A stretch of DNA of 64,000 bases from Helicobacter brantae. GTDB lineage: Bacteria > Campylobacterota > Campylobacteria > Campylobacterales > Helicobacteraceae. Both the position numbers and the translations under genes were made by a program. Below the pieces are notes generated by a model, which saw nothing but the letters and a program-made list of their open reading frames with translations, was not told the origin of the DNA and searched no databases. The stretch lies in the NCBI RefSeq assembly GCF_003364205.1, contig NZ_NXLV01000001.1:1-64000 (forward strand), read 5' to 3'. Below are positions 15,303 through 25,527 of the stretch, one piece after another; the first letter of the stretch is position 1, and each line of letters begins with the position of its first letter.

Positions 15303-15320
15303 ACTAGGCAAAGCCTAGCG
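15303..15320 (-). terminator. Hairpin at the end of the large autotransporter gene
   Basis: CTAGGC (15304-15309), AAA, GCCTAG (15313-15318), extended by further weak pairs, starting 2 bases past the stop codon. Downstream on the minus strand comes CAACCCCTTTTGTC. Probable transcript end or stabiliser. Confidence 0.5.
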
Positions 15321-15321
15321 A

Positions 15322-18300
15322 TTATTTAGAAGATTTTTCTTTGGGTTGTGATTTGGCTGGAGCTTTTGTGTCTTTGGTGGTTTTGCTCTCTTCTGCTTTA
15401 TCACTCTTGGCTTCCCCCTCACCCTCTTTGCCCTCTATCTTCTCTCCACTCTCTTCTCCCTCTTTCTCTTCCCCTTCAATCTTGAGTGGTGCTTTGTAAT
15501 CAGCTTTTTCAAGGATTGGGCTATATCCATCACTCTCTCCAAAGCTATATCTCACTCCAAAATTCACTTGATAATCAGTGTTGATTTTCCCCATAAAGCT
15601 TTTTTCAAAGTCAAAGTATAGTCTTGTGTTATCTTGGATAGTCATATTTGTCCCTACATTGACTACCACCCTGCCATCAGTTCCAATATCGCTCTTTTGA
15701 GTCTCTGTCGTTCCATCACTGACAACCATAGAGATATCTCCACCCATAACATAATCATACTCATAGAATGCTCCTACATAAAGTGAGGCATTGAAAGTAT
15801 CTTTTTGAGTGAAAGCTCTAAAGTCATAAGTCAATGCACTTCCTGCTCTAGCCCTTAGGGTTAGCACACTTTCAGCTTTAGAATCTAGATATTGACTGCT
15901 ATCAGAGAGAGTTTGTTTGAAATCACTTTGGCTAAAGTATCCAAATGTTGCTTCTACTTGAGGAGTAAGACTCCACTCACTCATCTCTCCCATTCTAATA
16001 GCATATCCCACTTCATCACTAAGGGTTAGGGCATAGTTATTTGTTTCACTTGCTCTGCTTTCAGCTGAAACTCCACTTGCTTGGATATCAAAACTACTCA
16101 TAATGTAGCTAAATTTAGCAATAGTGTCATTATACCAACCGCTATCAGCTACATAGGAGTTGTAAAGTGCCACTTCTACTGCATTACTATAAATGTTGTC
16201 AAGCCCTCTAACCTCTCCCATAGAATAATCTGTGGCTTTGGAGTTTGAGGTTGCAAAAGAGAGTGCATAAGAGAGAGCCACTCCTAGATAGTTATTTGCT
16301 CCCTCAAACCCAAAGGCATAGTCATATCCTGCTTGAATAGTAGTGTAATTACTCTTGCTTCCTAGTCCAAAGTCATTACTTAAAGCCCCATTAAATACTC
16401 TAGCCCATACTCCTTGGCTATGAGCATTCTCACGCAATTCTCCCATTCTTCTATTGAGTGAATTGAGATTTGCCATATAGAGGTTATAGTCAAGCATAAA
16501 GGCTGAAGCAATGGCTTGTTGCTCTGAGGTTGTTATGCCTTGAGTTCTAACAGAGCTGAGGAGATATTTTTGGTAATTCCCATCATCAGCAATAGTAAAA
16601 TCTGCTTCTTTGATAAGGAAGCCATCAATGAGTTTAGAAGTTTTTTCAAATTCAATTCCTGAATCATTCTTTACACTTGCTACAAGGATGGGAGACTCTT
16701 TGCCAACTTGATTAGTATCCACTCCATCACTGAGGATTAGGCTGATATGTCCTGTGAGCTTTGGTGTGTTTGCTTGTGTGTCATCTTGATTGCCTTCTAC
16801 TTCTTTGCTTGTAGAGAAAGTTGCACTATTGATAGTGAAGGTATTGGCTTCATTTGTGGAGATTTGAGAGATGAGCTTAAGCGTTCCATTGGCCATATTA
16901 TTTACATTCTCAATCACTGCATCTCTGCTAGTGTATTTTTGTTTTTTTCCTTTTTCTCCATTTTGCATCAAAGCAAGGATATTTTCTCCTGCTCCCATTG
17001 TGAGAGTGGTGATTTGATTAGTTGAGCCTTGAAGGATAAGGGTGCTTGTCTTACCTTCAGTAGATTTGAAAGTTACATTTGTCGCTGGTGTTGCTCCTCT
17101 TACACTAAATCCATCACGAGAAGGGGTAGGAGTAGTGATATTGCCATTGATTGTGGCTATCGCCTCATCGGCAATGTTGATATTTGTAGTTCCTGAATCT
17201 GTAGTGTTTACTCCTCCTGCAATGCTTCCACTATGATTGAAGTTGATATTTGTGCTTCCTCCACTTGTAGTGATAGCTTGAGAATCTCCATCGCTATTTT
17301 GCCAAGAGAGTGTCGCACCATTTTCAGAAGTGTTTGCAAAGTTGATTTCATTTGTCCCACTAGAGAAGCTCAATCCACTAGCTCCATATTGAAGAGTGGT
17401 TGTGGCTGAATTGACATTGAAAGTGTTTGTTCCATTGTTTGAGAGAGTTCCATTGATTGTGGCTGTAACACTGCTTGAAGCTTCACTTATACTTGCACTA
17501 GAGCCAAGATTGAAGATTGTAGTTGCACCTGCACTTGTAGTGATGGTGTTTCCTGTTAATGTTCCATTTTCTCCATTAAAGTTGAAAGTGGTATTTCTAC
17601 TATTGCTAAGTCCAGCTGTTAGAGTGAGAGTTGCATTATTACCAATATCTGCTGTGGTGGTGGCTGAGTTTGTTATAGATCCTGTGATTGTCCCACTCTT
17701 GCCCTCTGCAATCTTGATAGTGGTTGTTCCATTGTTGGAAGTGTCAAGTGTCCCTGTGAGAATTCCATTTGTGCCATTGAATTCAAGATTTGCACTTCCA
17801 CCTGTGTTTGATATGGCATTTGTGAGATTGACATCGCTTCCATCTGCCAAAACAAATGTTAGAGCTTGGCTTGTAGTAATAGTTGTGCCTGTTTCAATGC
17901 TAGTGCTTCCTGTGGAGAGAATGAGCTTGTTATTTGTGGCACTATCTCCCAAAGTAATTGCCTTGAGGGCATTTCCACTAGCACTTAGAGTCATCTCTGC
18001 TTTTTTGCCACTTGCACCATTGAAGTTGAGAGTAGTGGTTTTGTTTCCGCTTTCATCTGCTGTAATCGCACTTGAAACACTAGCAGTAACCCCTACACTA
18101 CTTGAAGCTCCATCAAGCTTGAGTGTTCCACTCGTGGTGGAGCTTACACTTGTGAGTTGATTGTCTGCACCTTGCAGGGTGAGAGTTCCATTTTCTCCAA
18201 TAGCTACATTTGTGGTATTGCTATTGGTTGTATAGATGTTTCCTATAATAACCCCTGTTGAAGCATTTGTCACATTGAGAGTTGTGATTACATCACTACT

Positions 18301-21300
18301 TAAACTATCTCCTGTTGTGATATCTCCTGATATGGCATTTATCTTGGTGCTACCTCCTTGGAAATTAAAAGCTAGACTTTTTAGTGAGCCAGTATTGGTA
18401 ATATTGTTAGCAAAAGCAAGACTTGAATTGTCCTCAAGATTAAAAATCATAACTTGTCCACTTGTTATACTCACATTTTCATCAATACTTGTATTTCCTT
18501 GAGAGAGAATGAGAGTATTGTTTGTAGCACCACTTCCCAAAGTGATTGCTTTGAGTGCATTGCCACCATCACTTAGAGTCATCTCTGCTTTTTTATCTGT
18601 TCTTCCATTGAAGTTTAGAGTAGTGCTATTGCCCACAATCGCACTTAAAACACTAGCACTAACCCCATTTTCATTTGAAGCTCCATCAAGACTTAGTGTT
18701 CCACTCGTAGTAGAGCTTACACTTGTGAGCTGATTGTTTTCACCTTGCAAAGCAAGAGTTCCACCATTGCCAATAGTTACATTATTTGCTCCATCATTGC
18801 TCAAAGTGATATTTCCATTGATTATCGAAGAGGCACTATCTTTGACATTGAAAAGTGAAGTTCCACCATTGCTCAAAAGCCCATTGGTAAATGCAAGTGT
18901 CGTGCCATTTGCCAAATCAAATGTAAGGGCTTGATTTGCCCCTACATTTACACCACTTGTTCCATTGAATGTTGTGCTTCCTTGAGAGAGGAAGAGAGTG
19001 TTTGCTGTTGAATCGCTTCCTAGAACAATTCCTGTAAGCGTATTGCCCCCTGCACCTAGAGTGAGGGATTTTGCACCACTACCATCTGCAAAATCAATGT
19101 TTGTAGCTCCACTCTCTGCTGTGGTTACAGCTCCACTAATTGTCCCACTCTTGCCCTCTGCAATCTTGATGGTTGTAGTCCCTGCTGTGGTGCTGATTGT
19201 CCCTGTGAGGAGTCCAGCACTTCCATTGAAGGCAAGGTTTGTAGTCCCTTGATTTGTAATCCCACTAGCTAATTCTGTATTATCAGATAGATTGATAGTC
19301 ATTCCTTGATTTGAAGCGATAGAGAGATTATCGGTGATTGTGGTTTTTCTAGCACCAAGATTTAGCACATTTTCTTCCACTGCTGAAGCATTTGCCAATG
19401 TGAGGGCTTTGAGTGTGCTATCTCCATTTGTGTTATTGAGTGTTAGCTCTGCATTTTTGCTTGTTGTCCCACCCATAGAGATAGTGAGGCTATCTCCTAC
19501 AATGGCATTGGTTACTCCCACACTCACACCATTTCTAGTCGTATCAAGGTTAAGGGTGTTGTTGCTTCCATTTGAAGTGATAGTGGTGATTGCATTATTT
19601 GCACCTTGAAGATTCAAAGACTTAGCATTACTTCCATCTGCAAAATCAATATTTGTAGTTCCACTTGTTGTGGCTATCGCTCCTGTGATTGTCCCACTCT
19701 TGCTATCTGCAATCTTGATAGCTGTAGTCCCTCCACTTGTGCTAAGTGTCCCTGTGAGAGTTCCATTTGTGCCATTGAATTCAAGTTTTGCACTCCCACC
19801 TGTGTTTTCAAGATTATTTGTAAGATTGACATTGTTTCCATCAGCAAAATCAAATGTTAGAGCTTGATTCTCTGCAATGGTTGTGGTATCGGTGATTCCT
19901 GTGCTTCCTTGAGAGAGAGTAAGGGTGTTTGCTGTCGAATTACTTCCTAGAGTGATTCTTGATAGCGTATTATCTCCTGCACTTAGAGTAAGGGATTTTG
20001 CATTGCTACCACTAGCAAAGTCAATATTTGTAGTTCCACTTCCTGTGGTGGTGGTTACAGCTCCACTGATTGATCCACTTTTGCCATTTGCGATAGAGAT
20101 TGTTGTAATCCCTGCTGTGGTGCTGATTGTCCCTGTGAGGAGTCCATTGCTTCCATTAAACTCAAGATTTGTAGTTCCTGCATTGGAGATATTGTTTGTA
20201 AGATTGACACTATCTTTCAAATCAAATGTTAGAGCTTGATTGTTTGCAATATTTGTGGCTGTGTTGATAGTAGTTGTCCCTGTGGAGAGAGTAAGGGTGT
20301 TTGCTGTCGAATTGTTTCCTAGAGTGATTCCTGTAAGCGTATTATCTCCTGCACTTAGAGTAAGGGATTTTGCACCACTACCATTTGCAAAGCTAATGTT
20401 TGTGGTTGAATTACTAGCACCTGTGCTTACAGCTCCATTGATTGTTCCACTTTTGCCATCTGCGATTGTGATTGTGGTGGTTGTGGCAGTAGTTCCATTT
20501 GTGCTAACCCCACCACTGATTACACCATCATTATCAAAGTTGATATTTGTAGTTCCCCCTGTGGTGCTGATGTTTTGAGTTTCTCCATTGCTATCTTGCC
20601 AAGTGAGAGTAGAGCCATTAGTGTTGGCAAAGTTGATTGTATTTGTCCCACCTGAGAAGACTAAGCCATTATCATTTTTGAGAGTTGTTGTGGTTGCATT
20701 GACATTGAAGATATTTGTCGCTGAGTTTGTGATAGTCCCTGAGATTGTAGCTGTGGCAGTAGAGGAGTTGCTAGAGCCGAGATTGAAAGTCGTCGTCCCT
20801 CCTGTGGTGCTGGCAGCTCCTGCTAAGGTGCTTTCTCCGATGAAATCAATTTGAGTGCTTCCACTATCGCTTGTCGTTACCCCACTTGTGATAGTCGCTG
20901 TTTTGGCACTACCGATTGAGATGATTGTAGTTCCACCACTTGTGCTAACCCCTTGTGTGATACTTCCACTTTGTATGAAGTTTAGTGCAGTTGTCCCACC
21001 TGAAGTAGAGACATTACCTGTAAGTGTGCCATTATCTTCACCAAACCTAACATTTGCTTCTCCACCTGTGTTTGAAATATTGTTTGTCAGTTCGACATTC
21101 TTTCCTTCATAATTAAAAGTCAATCCCTGATTTGCACTGATAGTTGTGGTGTCTTTGATTGTGGTGCTTCCATTGAGATCAAGAGTGTTGTGAGTCGAAG
21201 AAGAAGAGCCATTGCCAAAAGTAATGTTTGTAAGTGTATTTGTGTCTTGTCCTAGTTGCAAGGTTTTATCCCCATCTCCCTCTGCAAAGTTGATCGTCGT

Positions 21301-23520
21301 TGTAGCTCCACTCTCTGCTGTGGTTACAGCTCCACTGATTGATCCACTCTTGCCATTTGCAATCTTGATAGTTGTAGTCCCTGCTGTGGTGTCAAGTGTC
21401 CCTGTGAGAGTTCCATTTGTGCCATTGAATTCAAGATTTGTAGTCCCTGCATTGGAGATATTGTTTGTAAGATTGACATTGCTTCCATTGGCAAAATCAA
21501 ATGTCAGAGCCTGTCCTGTGGTGATGGCTGTATTTGTTTCAACGCTAGTGCTTCCTGCAGAGAGGATAAGTTTATTGTTTGTAGCACTAGCTTCCAATGT
21601 GATTGCTTTGAGTTCATTACCACTAGCACTTAGAGTCATCTCTGCTTTTTTGTCTGTCGTTCCATTGAAGTTTAGGGTAGTGGTATTGCCTGTAATCGCA
21701 TTTGAAACACTAGCACTAACTCCTGCACTATTTGAAGCACCATCAAGGCTTAGGATTCCACTTGTGGTGGAGCTTACACTTGTGAGCTGATTGTCTGCAC
21801 CTTGGAGAATGAGAGTCCCTGTCCCTGCAAAATTTACATTATTTTCTCCATTATCACTCAAAGTGATATTTCCATTGATTGTCGAAGAGGCACTATCTTT
21901 GACATTGAAAAGTGAAGTTCCACCATTGCTCAAAAGCCCATTGGTAAATGTAAGTGTCGTGCCACCTGTCAAATCAAATGTAAGGGCTTGATTTTCTCCT
22001 ACACTTACGCCACTTGCTCCATTGAATATTGTGCTTCCTGTGGAGAGGGCAAGAGTGTTTGCTGTTGAATTGCTTCCTAGAGTGATTCCTGATAGTGTAT
22101 TACCCCCTGCACTTAGAGTGAGGGATTTTGCATTGCTACCACTAGCAAAATCAATGTTTGTAGCTCCACTATTTGCTGTGGTTACGGCTTCATCAATAGT
22201 TCCGCTATTGCCATCAGAGATATTGATAGTCGTAACTGCACCACTTCCAGTGGTTGCGATATTTCCACTAAAGTGTCCATTACTTCCATTGAAGTTGATA
22301 TTTGCAGTTCCTGAGTTTGCAATGTTGTTTCTAAGCATAGTATTTGCATTCTCAAAAACAATATTTAAGCCATTGCCACTAGCAATCGTTGTAGGAGTGG
22401 TTGAAACGCCAATCACTGTCGTTCCACCAGAGAGACTAAGAGTGTTGTTGGTAGAAGCATTTCCATTCCCTAGGGTAATGCCTGCAAGAGTGTTACTGCT
22501 TCCACCCAATCTTAGAGATTTGTTCCCATTTCCACTAGCGAAAACGATTGTCGCAAGAGTGGTGCTTGGACTTGGTGTCGATATATTTCCATTGATTGTC
22601 CCACTTGAAGAATCTGCGATATTTATCGTGGTGCTTCCTCCACTTGTCTCTACTCCTCCTGCAAGGATTCCATTTTCTCCCTTGAAGTTGATAGAGGTTG
22701 TTCCTGCTGTGGTGGAAATATTTCCATTACCATTATTGAGTGTGAGCGTGGTGTTAGCATTGAGGTTGATAGTATTTATCCCCCCATTGGCAGTTAGTCC
22801 ATTGCTGATAGTTGCACCTACTCCATTAAAAGTCAAGGTGTTTGTTCCTTGACTAATCGTAACGCTCCCCTCAATCCCTGCATTATTTCCGAAAATAAGG
22901 TCGGCATTTCCAAGAGAGTTAAAAGTTAGACTTCCTTTAATCCCTTTTCCACCAAATTTTCCAGTCAATGTTTTGTTTGAGTAGTTTTGTTGACTTCCAT
23001 TAGTAGAACCAGCAATTGTTATGTTTCCATAGAAAGCATAAGAATTGCTGTCAGTTATAGTGGATAAATCCATAATGAAAGAGCTGGGTGTATTATCGCC
23101 TGTATTTGTCCACATATCCCAAGTCAATGTTCCTGTCCCACTATCCCCCATAGCCAATCCTGTATTTGAGACAAGCATAGCATTGCTTTGAATATCAAGC
23201 TGAGAACCAGAGCTGTTCCAAGTATTTTGATTTGATTTGACATAAAGTTTAAAGGTGTCTTTTAGAGTTGAATTGTACAAAAAGGTTGAGTATTGAATCT
23301 CTCCGATAGTTGTTGTTCCCCAAGTTAGATTCGTTGGACTTATCGCAGTCCCTTGCCCTCCATTAGAATCTTGCTGATAAAACGAGGTTGTCGCATTTCC
23401 CACACTCACCCCTAGAGCTAAAGCAAGTGAGCTAGAGATAAGGGGTTTGAAGATTGAGCGTTGATTTTTTACTCTACCCCCCCCCCCATTGTAGTTATTT
23501 TCAGACTTTATTTTTCTCAT
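15322..23520 (-). CDS. Giant autotransporter (type Va), 2732 residues, phase-variable
   Basis: Secreted surface protein of the autotransporter family. Order of parts: 11 polar residues MRKIKSENNYN, a Gly4 encoded by a G11 tract, signal peptide (about residues 17-44, RSIFKPLISSSLALALGVSVGNA), a Thr/Ser/Asn/Gly-rich passenger of about 2300 residues with long tandem repeats predicted to form a beta-helix, and a C-terminal beta-barrel from about residue 2358 (MGELRENAHSQGVWARVF) to the last strand VNFGVRYSFGE near 2660. Unusually, about 72 Lys/Glu-rich residues (APLKIEGEEKEGEESGEK) follow the barrel. The reading frame is in the ON state. Adhesion or biofilm roles are typical of the family but not provable here. 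One or two Cys only; no protease triad or RGD seen. Confidence 0.93.
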   Translation of the reverse strand: MRKIKSENNYNGGGGRVKNQRSIFKPLISSSLALALGVSVGNATTSFYQQDSNGGQGTAISPTNLTWGTTTIGEIQYSTFLYNSTLKDTFKLYVKSNQNTWNSSGSQLDIQSNAMLVSNTGLAMGDSGTGTLTWDMWTNTGDNTPSSFIMDLSTITDSNSYAFYGNITIAGSTNGSQQNYSNKTLTGKFGGKGIKGSLTFNSLGNADLIFGNNAGIEGSVTISQGTNTLTFNGVGATISNGLTANGGINTINLNANTTLTLNNGNGNISTTAGTTSINFKGENGILAGGVETSGGSTTINIADSSSGTINGNISTPSPSTTLATIVFASGNGNKSLRLGGSSNTLAGITLGNGNASTNNTLSLSGGTTVIGVSTTPTTIASGNGLNIVFENANTMLRNNIANSGTANINFNGSNGHFSGNIATTGSGAVTTINISDGNSGTIDEAVTTANSGATNIDFASGSNAKSLTLSAGGNTLSGITLGSNSTANTLALSTGSTIFNGASGVSVGENQALTFDLTGGTTLTFTNGLLSNGGTSLFNVKDSASSTINGNITLSDNGENNVNFAGTGTLILQGADNQLTSVSSTTSGILSLDGASNSAGVSASVSNAITGNTTTLNFNGTTDKKAEMTLSASGNELKAITLEASATNNKLILSAGSTSVETNTAITTGQALTFDFANGSNVNLTNNISNAGTTNLEFNGTNGTLTGTLDTTAGTTTIKIANGKSGSISGAVTTAESGATTTINFAEGDGDKTLQLGQDTNTLTNITFGNGSSSSTHNTLDLNGSTTIKDTTTISANQGLTFNYEGKNVELTNNISNTGGEANVRFGEDNGTLTGNVSTSGGTTALNFIQSGSITQGVSTSGGTTIISIGSAKTATITSGVTTSDSGSTQIDFIGESTLAGAASTTGGTTTFNLGSSNSSTATATISGTITNSATNIFNVNATTTTLKNDNGLVFSGGTNTINFANTNGSTLTWQDSNGETQNISTTGGTTNINFDNDGVISGGVSTNGTTATTTTITIADGKSGTINGAVSTGASNSTTNISFANGSGAKSLTLSAGDNTLTGITLGNNSTANTLTLSTGTTTINTATNIANNQALTFDLKDSVNLTNNISNAGTTNLEFNGSNGLLTGTISTTAGITTISIANGKSGSISGAVTTTTGSGTTNIDFASGSNAKSLTLSAGDNTLSRITLGSNSTANTLTLSQGSTGITDTTTIAENQALTFDFADGNNVNLTNNLENTGGSAKLEFNGTNGTLTGTLSTSGGTTAIKIADSKSGTITGAIATTSGTTNIDFADGSNAKSLNLQGANNAITTITSNGSNNTLNLDTTRNGVSVGVTNAIVGDSLTISMGGTTSKNAELTLNNTNGDSTLKALTLANASAVEENVLNLGARKTTITDNLSIASNQGMTINLSDNTELASGITNQGTTNLAFNGSAGLLTGTISTTAGTTTIKIAEGKSGTISGAVTTAESGATNIDFADGSGAKSLTLGAGGNTLTGIVLGSDSTANTLFLSQGSTTFNGTSGVNVGANQALTFDLANGTTLAFTNGLLSNGGTSLFNVKDSASSIINGNITLSNDGANNVTIGNGGTLALQGENNQLTSVSSTTSGTLSLDGASNENGVSASVLSAIVGNSTTLNFNGRTDKKAEMTLSDGGNALKAITLGSGATNNTLILSQGNTSIDENVSITSGQVMIFNLEDNSSLAFANNITNTGSLKSLAFNFQGGSTKINAISGDITTGDSLSSDVITTLNVTNASTGVIIGNIYTTNSNTTNVAIGENGTLTLQGADNQLTSVSSTTSGTLKLDGASSSVGVTASVSSAITADESGNKTTTLNFNGASGKKAEMTLSASGNALKAITLGDSATNNKLILSTGSTSIETGTTITTSQALTFVLADGSDVNLTNAISNTGGSANLEFNGTNGILTGTLDTSNNGTTTIKIAEGKSGTITGSITNSATTTADIGNNATLTLTAGLSNSRNTTFNFNGENGTLTGNTITTSAGATTIFNLGSSASISEASSSVTATINGTLSNNGTNTFNVNSATTTLQYGASGLSFSSGTNEINFANTSENGATLSWQNSDGDSQAITTSGGSTNINFNHSGSIAGGVNTTDSGTTNINIADEAIATINGNITTPTPSRDGFSVRGATPATNVTFKSTEGKTSTLILQGSTNQITTLTMGAGENILALMQNGEKGKKQKYTSRDAVIENVNNMANGTLKLISQISTNEANTFTINSATFSTSKEVEGNQDDTQANTPKLTGHISLILSDGVDTNQVGKESPILVASVKNDSGIEFEKTSKLIDGFLIKEADFTIADDGNYQKYLLSSVRTQGITTSEQQAIASAFMLDYNLYMANLNSLNRRMGELRENAHSQGVWARVFNGALSNDFGLGSKSNYTTIQAGYDYAFGFEGANNYLGVALSYALSFATSNSKATDYSMGEVRGLDNIYSNAVEVALYNSYVADSGWYNDTIAKFSYIMSSFDIQASGVSAESRASETNNYALTLSDEVGYAIRMGEMSEWSLTPQVEATFGYFSQSDFKQTLSDSSQYLDSKAESVLTLRARAGSALTYDFRAFTQKDTFNASLYVGAFYEYDYVMGGDISMVVSDGTTETQKSDIGTDGRVVVNVGTNMTIQDNTRLYFDFEKSFMGKINTDYQVNFGVRYSFGESDGYSPILEKADYKAPLKIEGEEKEGEESGEKIEGKEGEGEAKSDKAEESKTTKDTKAPAKSQPKEKSSK
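23477..23487. repeat. Poly-C tract (G11 on coding strand) in codons 12-15 of the autotransporter
   Basis: Eleven C on the plus strand, encoding GGGG just before the signal peptide. Gain or loss of one base shifts the frame and abolishes the protein; the present length keeps it open. Confidence 0.9.
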
Positions 23521-23570
23521 AAGAATACTCTCCTAAATATAGTTATGGATTTGGATATAGCAATATCGGA

Positions 23571-23600
23571 ATATTAGCAAAAATCATTAAGATAAGTCAA
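23571..23600 (-). promoter_or_regulatory. Promoter of the giant autotransporter
   Basis: TTGACT (complement of 23595-23600) and TAATAT (complement of 23571-23576) with an 18-base spacer, 51 bases from the start codon. The G12 tract 23624-23635 begins 23 bases upstream of the -35 box. An overlapping CCGATATT at 23562-23569 (minus strand) resembles the sigma-28 -10 element seen before flaA, an alternative reading. Confidence 0.5.
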
Positions 23601-23623
23601 GAGATTATCCTATCTTTTTCAGT

Positions 23624-23635
23624 GGGGGGGGGGGG
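23624..23635. repeat. Poly-G tract (G12) upstream of the autotransporter promoter
   Basis: Twelve G, 104 bases from the autotransporter start and about 23 bases upstream of its predicted -35 box. It is followed by AATATCGGTATTTAGGGGA, matching the sequence after the G14 tract at 147-160. Confidence 0.8.
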
Positions 23636-23764
23636 TGCAATATCGGTATTTAGGGGATTTGGGAGAGATTTTTGGACTAGATAGTGAGAGGGAGTTTCGC
23701 CAAAAAAGGGTAGAGAAGTAGAGGATAGGTTTTGGGGATATGTTAGAATTACAAAAAACAATAT

Positions 23765-24229
23765 ATGGATAAGGGTATGAAACAGCAAGATATCAAAACT
23801 TTGAGAATGTCGATTTTGGCTTCACCCTCACTTGCCAATTTTAGTGGAGTGGTGCATGGAGGAGAGTTGCTAAAGCTCCTAGATCAAGTGGCTTATGCGT
23901 GTGCGACACGATATTGTGGGTGTGGGGTGGTTACTTTGAGTGTGGATCAAGTGCTTTTCAAACAGCCCATACCGATTGGCTCATTGATGAATTTCTATGC
24001 AAGTGTGAATTATGTAGGCAAGACAAGTTGTGAGGTGGGAATCCGAGTGGAGTTTGAAAATATCAAGACACACGAGGTGTTTCATTGCAATAGCTCTTAT
24101 TTCACAATGGTTGCACTTGATGAGAAGGGTAACAAAGTGGCTATCCCTCCTCTCACACCCCATACTCCTGAAGAAGTGCGACGCTATGAAGAGGCACAAA
24201 AGAGGCGAGAGAAAAGGAAAGTGAAGTGA
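23765..24229 (+). CDS. Acyl-CoA thioesterase, YciA/hotdog family
   Basis: Hotdog-fold enzyme that hydrolyses acyl-CoA. The 154-residue protein has the YciA-type block FSGVVHGGELLKLLDQVAYACATRYCG with the catalytic Asp in the helix, VTLSVDQVLFKQPIPIGSLMNFYASVNYVGKTSCEVGIRVEFEN, and a Lys/Arg/Glu-rich tail. Related proteins keep the free CoA pool or remove unwanted acyl groups at the membrane. Two starts are possible: ATG at 23765 or ATG at 23777, four codons later; neither has a well-spaced ribosome site. The stop overlaps the GTG start of the DAHP synthase gene, so the two are co-translated. Confidence 0.85.
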   Translation: MDKGMKQQDIKTLRMSILASPSLANFSGVVHGGELLKLLDQVAYACATRYCGCGVVTLSVDQVLFKQPIPIGSLMNFYASVNYVGKTSCEVGIRVEFENIKTHEVFHCNSSYFTMVALDEKGNKVAIPPLTPHTPEEVRRYEEAQKRREKRKVK

Positions 24230-25527
24230 GCTGGACTCCAAGCACTTGGAGAAGTTTGCCTATCAAACAATCCCCCAATTACGCTGATAGAGAGCGACTT
24301 GTAGAGGTGGAGAGGGAGCTTAGGGGGTATCCTCCTTTGATTTTTGCCAAAGAAGTGGAGCTTCTCAAAAGCAAAATCGCCAAAGTGCAAGAGGGTAGGG
24401 CTTTTATCTTGCAAGGAGGGGATTGTGCTGAGAGCTTTGATCGATTGAGTGGGGCAGGGATTAGGGACTTTTATAAGCTTTTTTTGCAAATGAGTGTCAT
24501 TGTGGGCTATGCAAGAGGTATGGAAATCCTCAAAATCGGCAGGATTGCAGGGCAGTTTGCCAAGCCAAGAAGCGAGGAGTTTGAAGAGGTTGGGGGTGTG
24601 AGGATTCCTAGCTTTAGGGGAGATATGATTAATGGCATTGCTTTAGATGAGAGGGAGCATAACCCTGAGCGAATGCTAAAGGCTTATCATCAATCAAGTA
24701 GCACACTCAATCTCTTAAGAGCCTTTAGCAAGGGGGGAATGGCAGACTTGCACCTTATTTCACGCTATAACCTTGATTTTGTAACGCATAATCCTTTGGG
24801 GCAGAAATACCAAGCTTTGGCAAAAGATATTTCTCAAGCTTTGGCATTTGTGGAGAGCTGTGGGGTGGATATTGACAAAAGAAATGAGTTTGGAGAGTTT
24901 TTTGTCAGCCACGAGGCGTTGGTGCTAAACTATGAGGAAGCAATGTGTCGTGAGGATAGTTTGGGGGGTGGGATATATGATTGCTCTTCTCATTTTCTTT
25001 GGATTGGGGAGAGGACGATTGATAGCCCTGCTCATATTGAGTTTATGCGTGGGATAAAAAACCCCAAAGGGATTAAAGTCAGCCCTAGAATGAGTGCAGA
25101 GAGATTGCTTGGGTTGCTTGATACTCTCAATCCTAGTAATCAAAAGGGAGAAATTGTGCTGATTGCTAGAATGGGAGAGGAGTATATCGCCTCATCTCTC
25201 CCTCCACTCCTTAGAGCGACAAAAGAAAGAAATGTCGTGTGGGTCAATGATCCAATGCATGGCAACACAATCAAAAGCAATGGGGTAAAAACACGATATT
25301 TTGAGAGTATTTTGAGTGAGATTAGGCAGTTTTTTGCACTTTGTGAGGAGTGTGGAGTGTATGCAGGGGGATTGCACCTTGAGATGACACAAGAAGATGT
25401 AAGTGAGTGTATCGGAGGGAGTGTAACCATAGAGGGGCTAGGGAAAAACTATGCAACACAATGCGATCCAAGACTGAATGCTACTCAGTCTTTGGAACTT
25501 GCCTTTTTGGTGGGTGAGGGGCTATAA
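24226..25527 (+). CDS. aroG: DAHP synthase, class II
   Basis: Condenses phosphoenolpyruvate and erythrose 4-phosphate, committing step of the shikimate pathway. The 433-residue protein is of the class II (plant-like) type used by Helicobacter: SWTPSTWRSLPIKQSPNY, FILQGGDCAESF, RIAGQFAKPRSE, the metal/substrate region SCGVDIDKRNEFGEFFVSHEALVLNYEE, SSHFLWIGERT, GIKVSPRM, and VWVNDPMHGNTI with AGGLHLEMTQEDVSEC. Start is GTG overlapping the preceding TGA (GTGA). The amidotransferase gene for chorismate use follows immediately, so the order makes sense as an aromatic biosynthesis pair. Confidence 0.94.
   Translation: MSWTPSTWRSLPIKQSPNYADRERLVEVERELRGYPPLIFAKEVELLKSKIAKVQEGRAFILQGGDCAESFDRLSGAGIRDFYKLFLQMSVIVGYARGMEILKIGRIAGQFAKPRSEEFEEVGGVRIPSFRGDMINGIALDEREHNPERMLKAYHQSSSTLNLLRAFSKGGMADLHLISRYNLDFVTHNPLGQKYQALAKDISQALAFVESCGVDIDKRNEFGEFFVSHEALVLNYEEAMCREDSLGGGIYDCSSHFLWIGERTIDSPAHIEFMRGIKNPKGIKVSPRMSAERLLGLLDTLNPSNQKGEIVLIARMGEEYIASSLPPLLRATKERNVVWVNDPMHGNTIKSNGVKTRYFESILSEIRQFFALCEECGVYAGGLHLEMTQEDVSECIGGSVTIEGLGKNYATQCDPRLNATQSLELAFLVGEGL

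Noticed and set aside
17396-18160. Long open frames on the plus strand across the giant autotransporter (several of 60-276 codons)
   Set aside because: They are mirror images of the Thr/Ser/Asn-rich repeats (giving Val/Leu/Pro-rich sequence), lack ribosome sites and lie opposite a complete, better supported gene.
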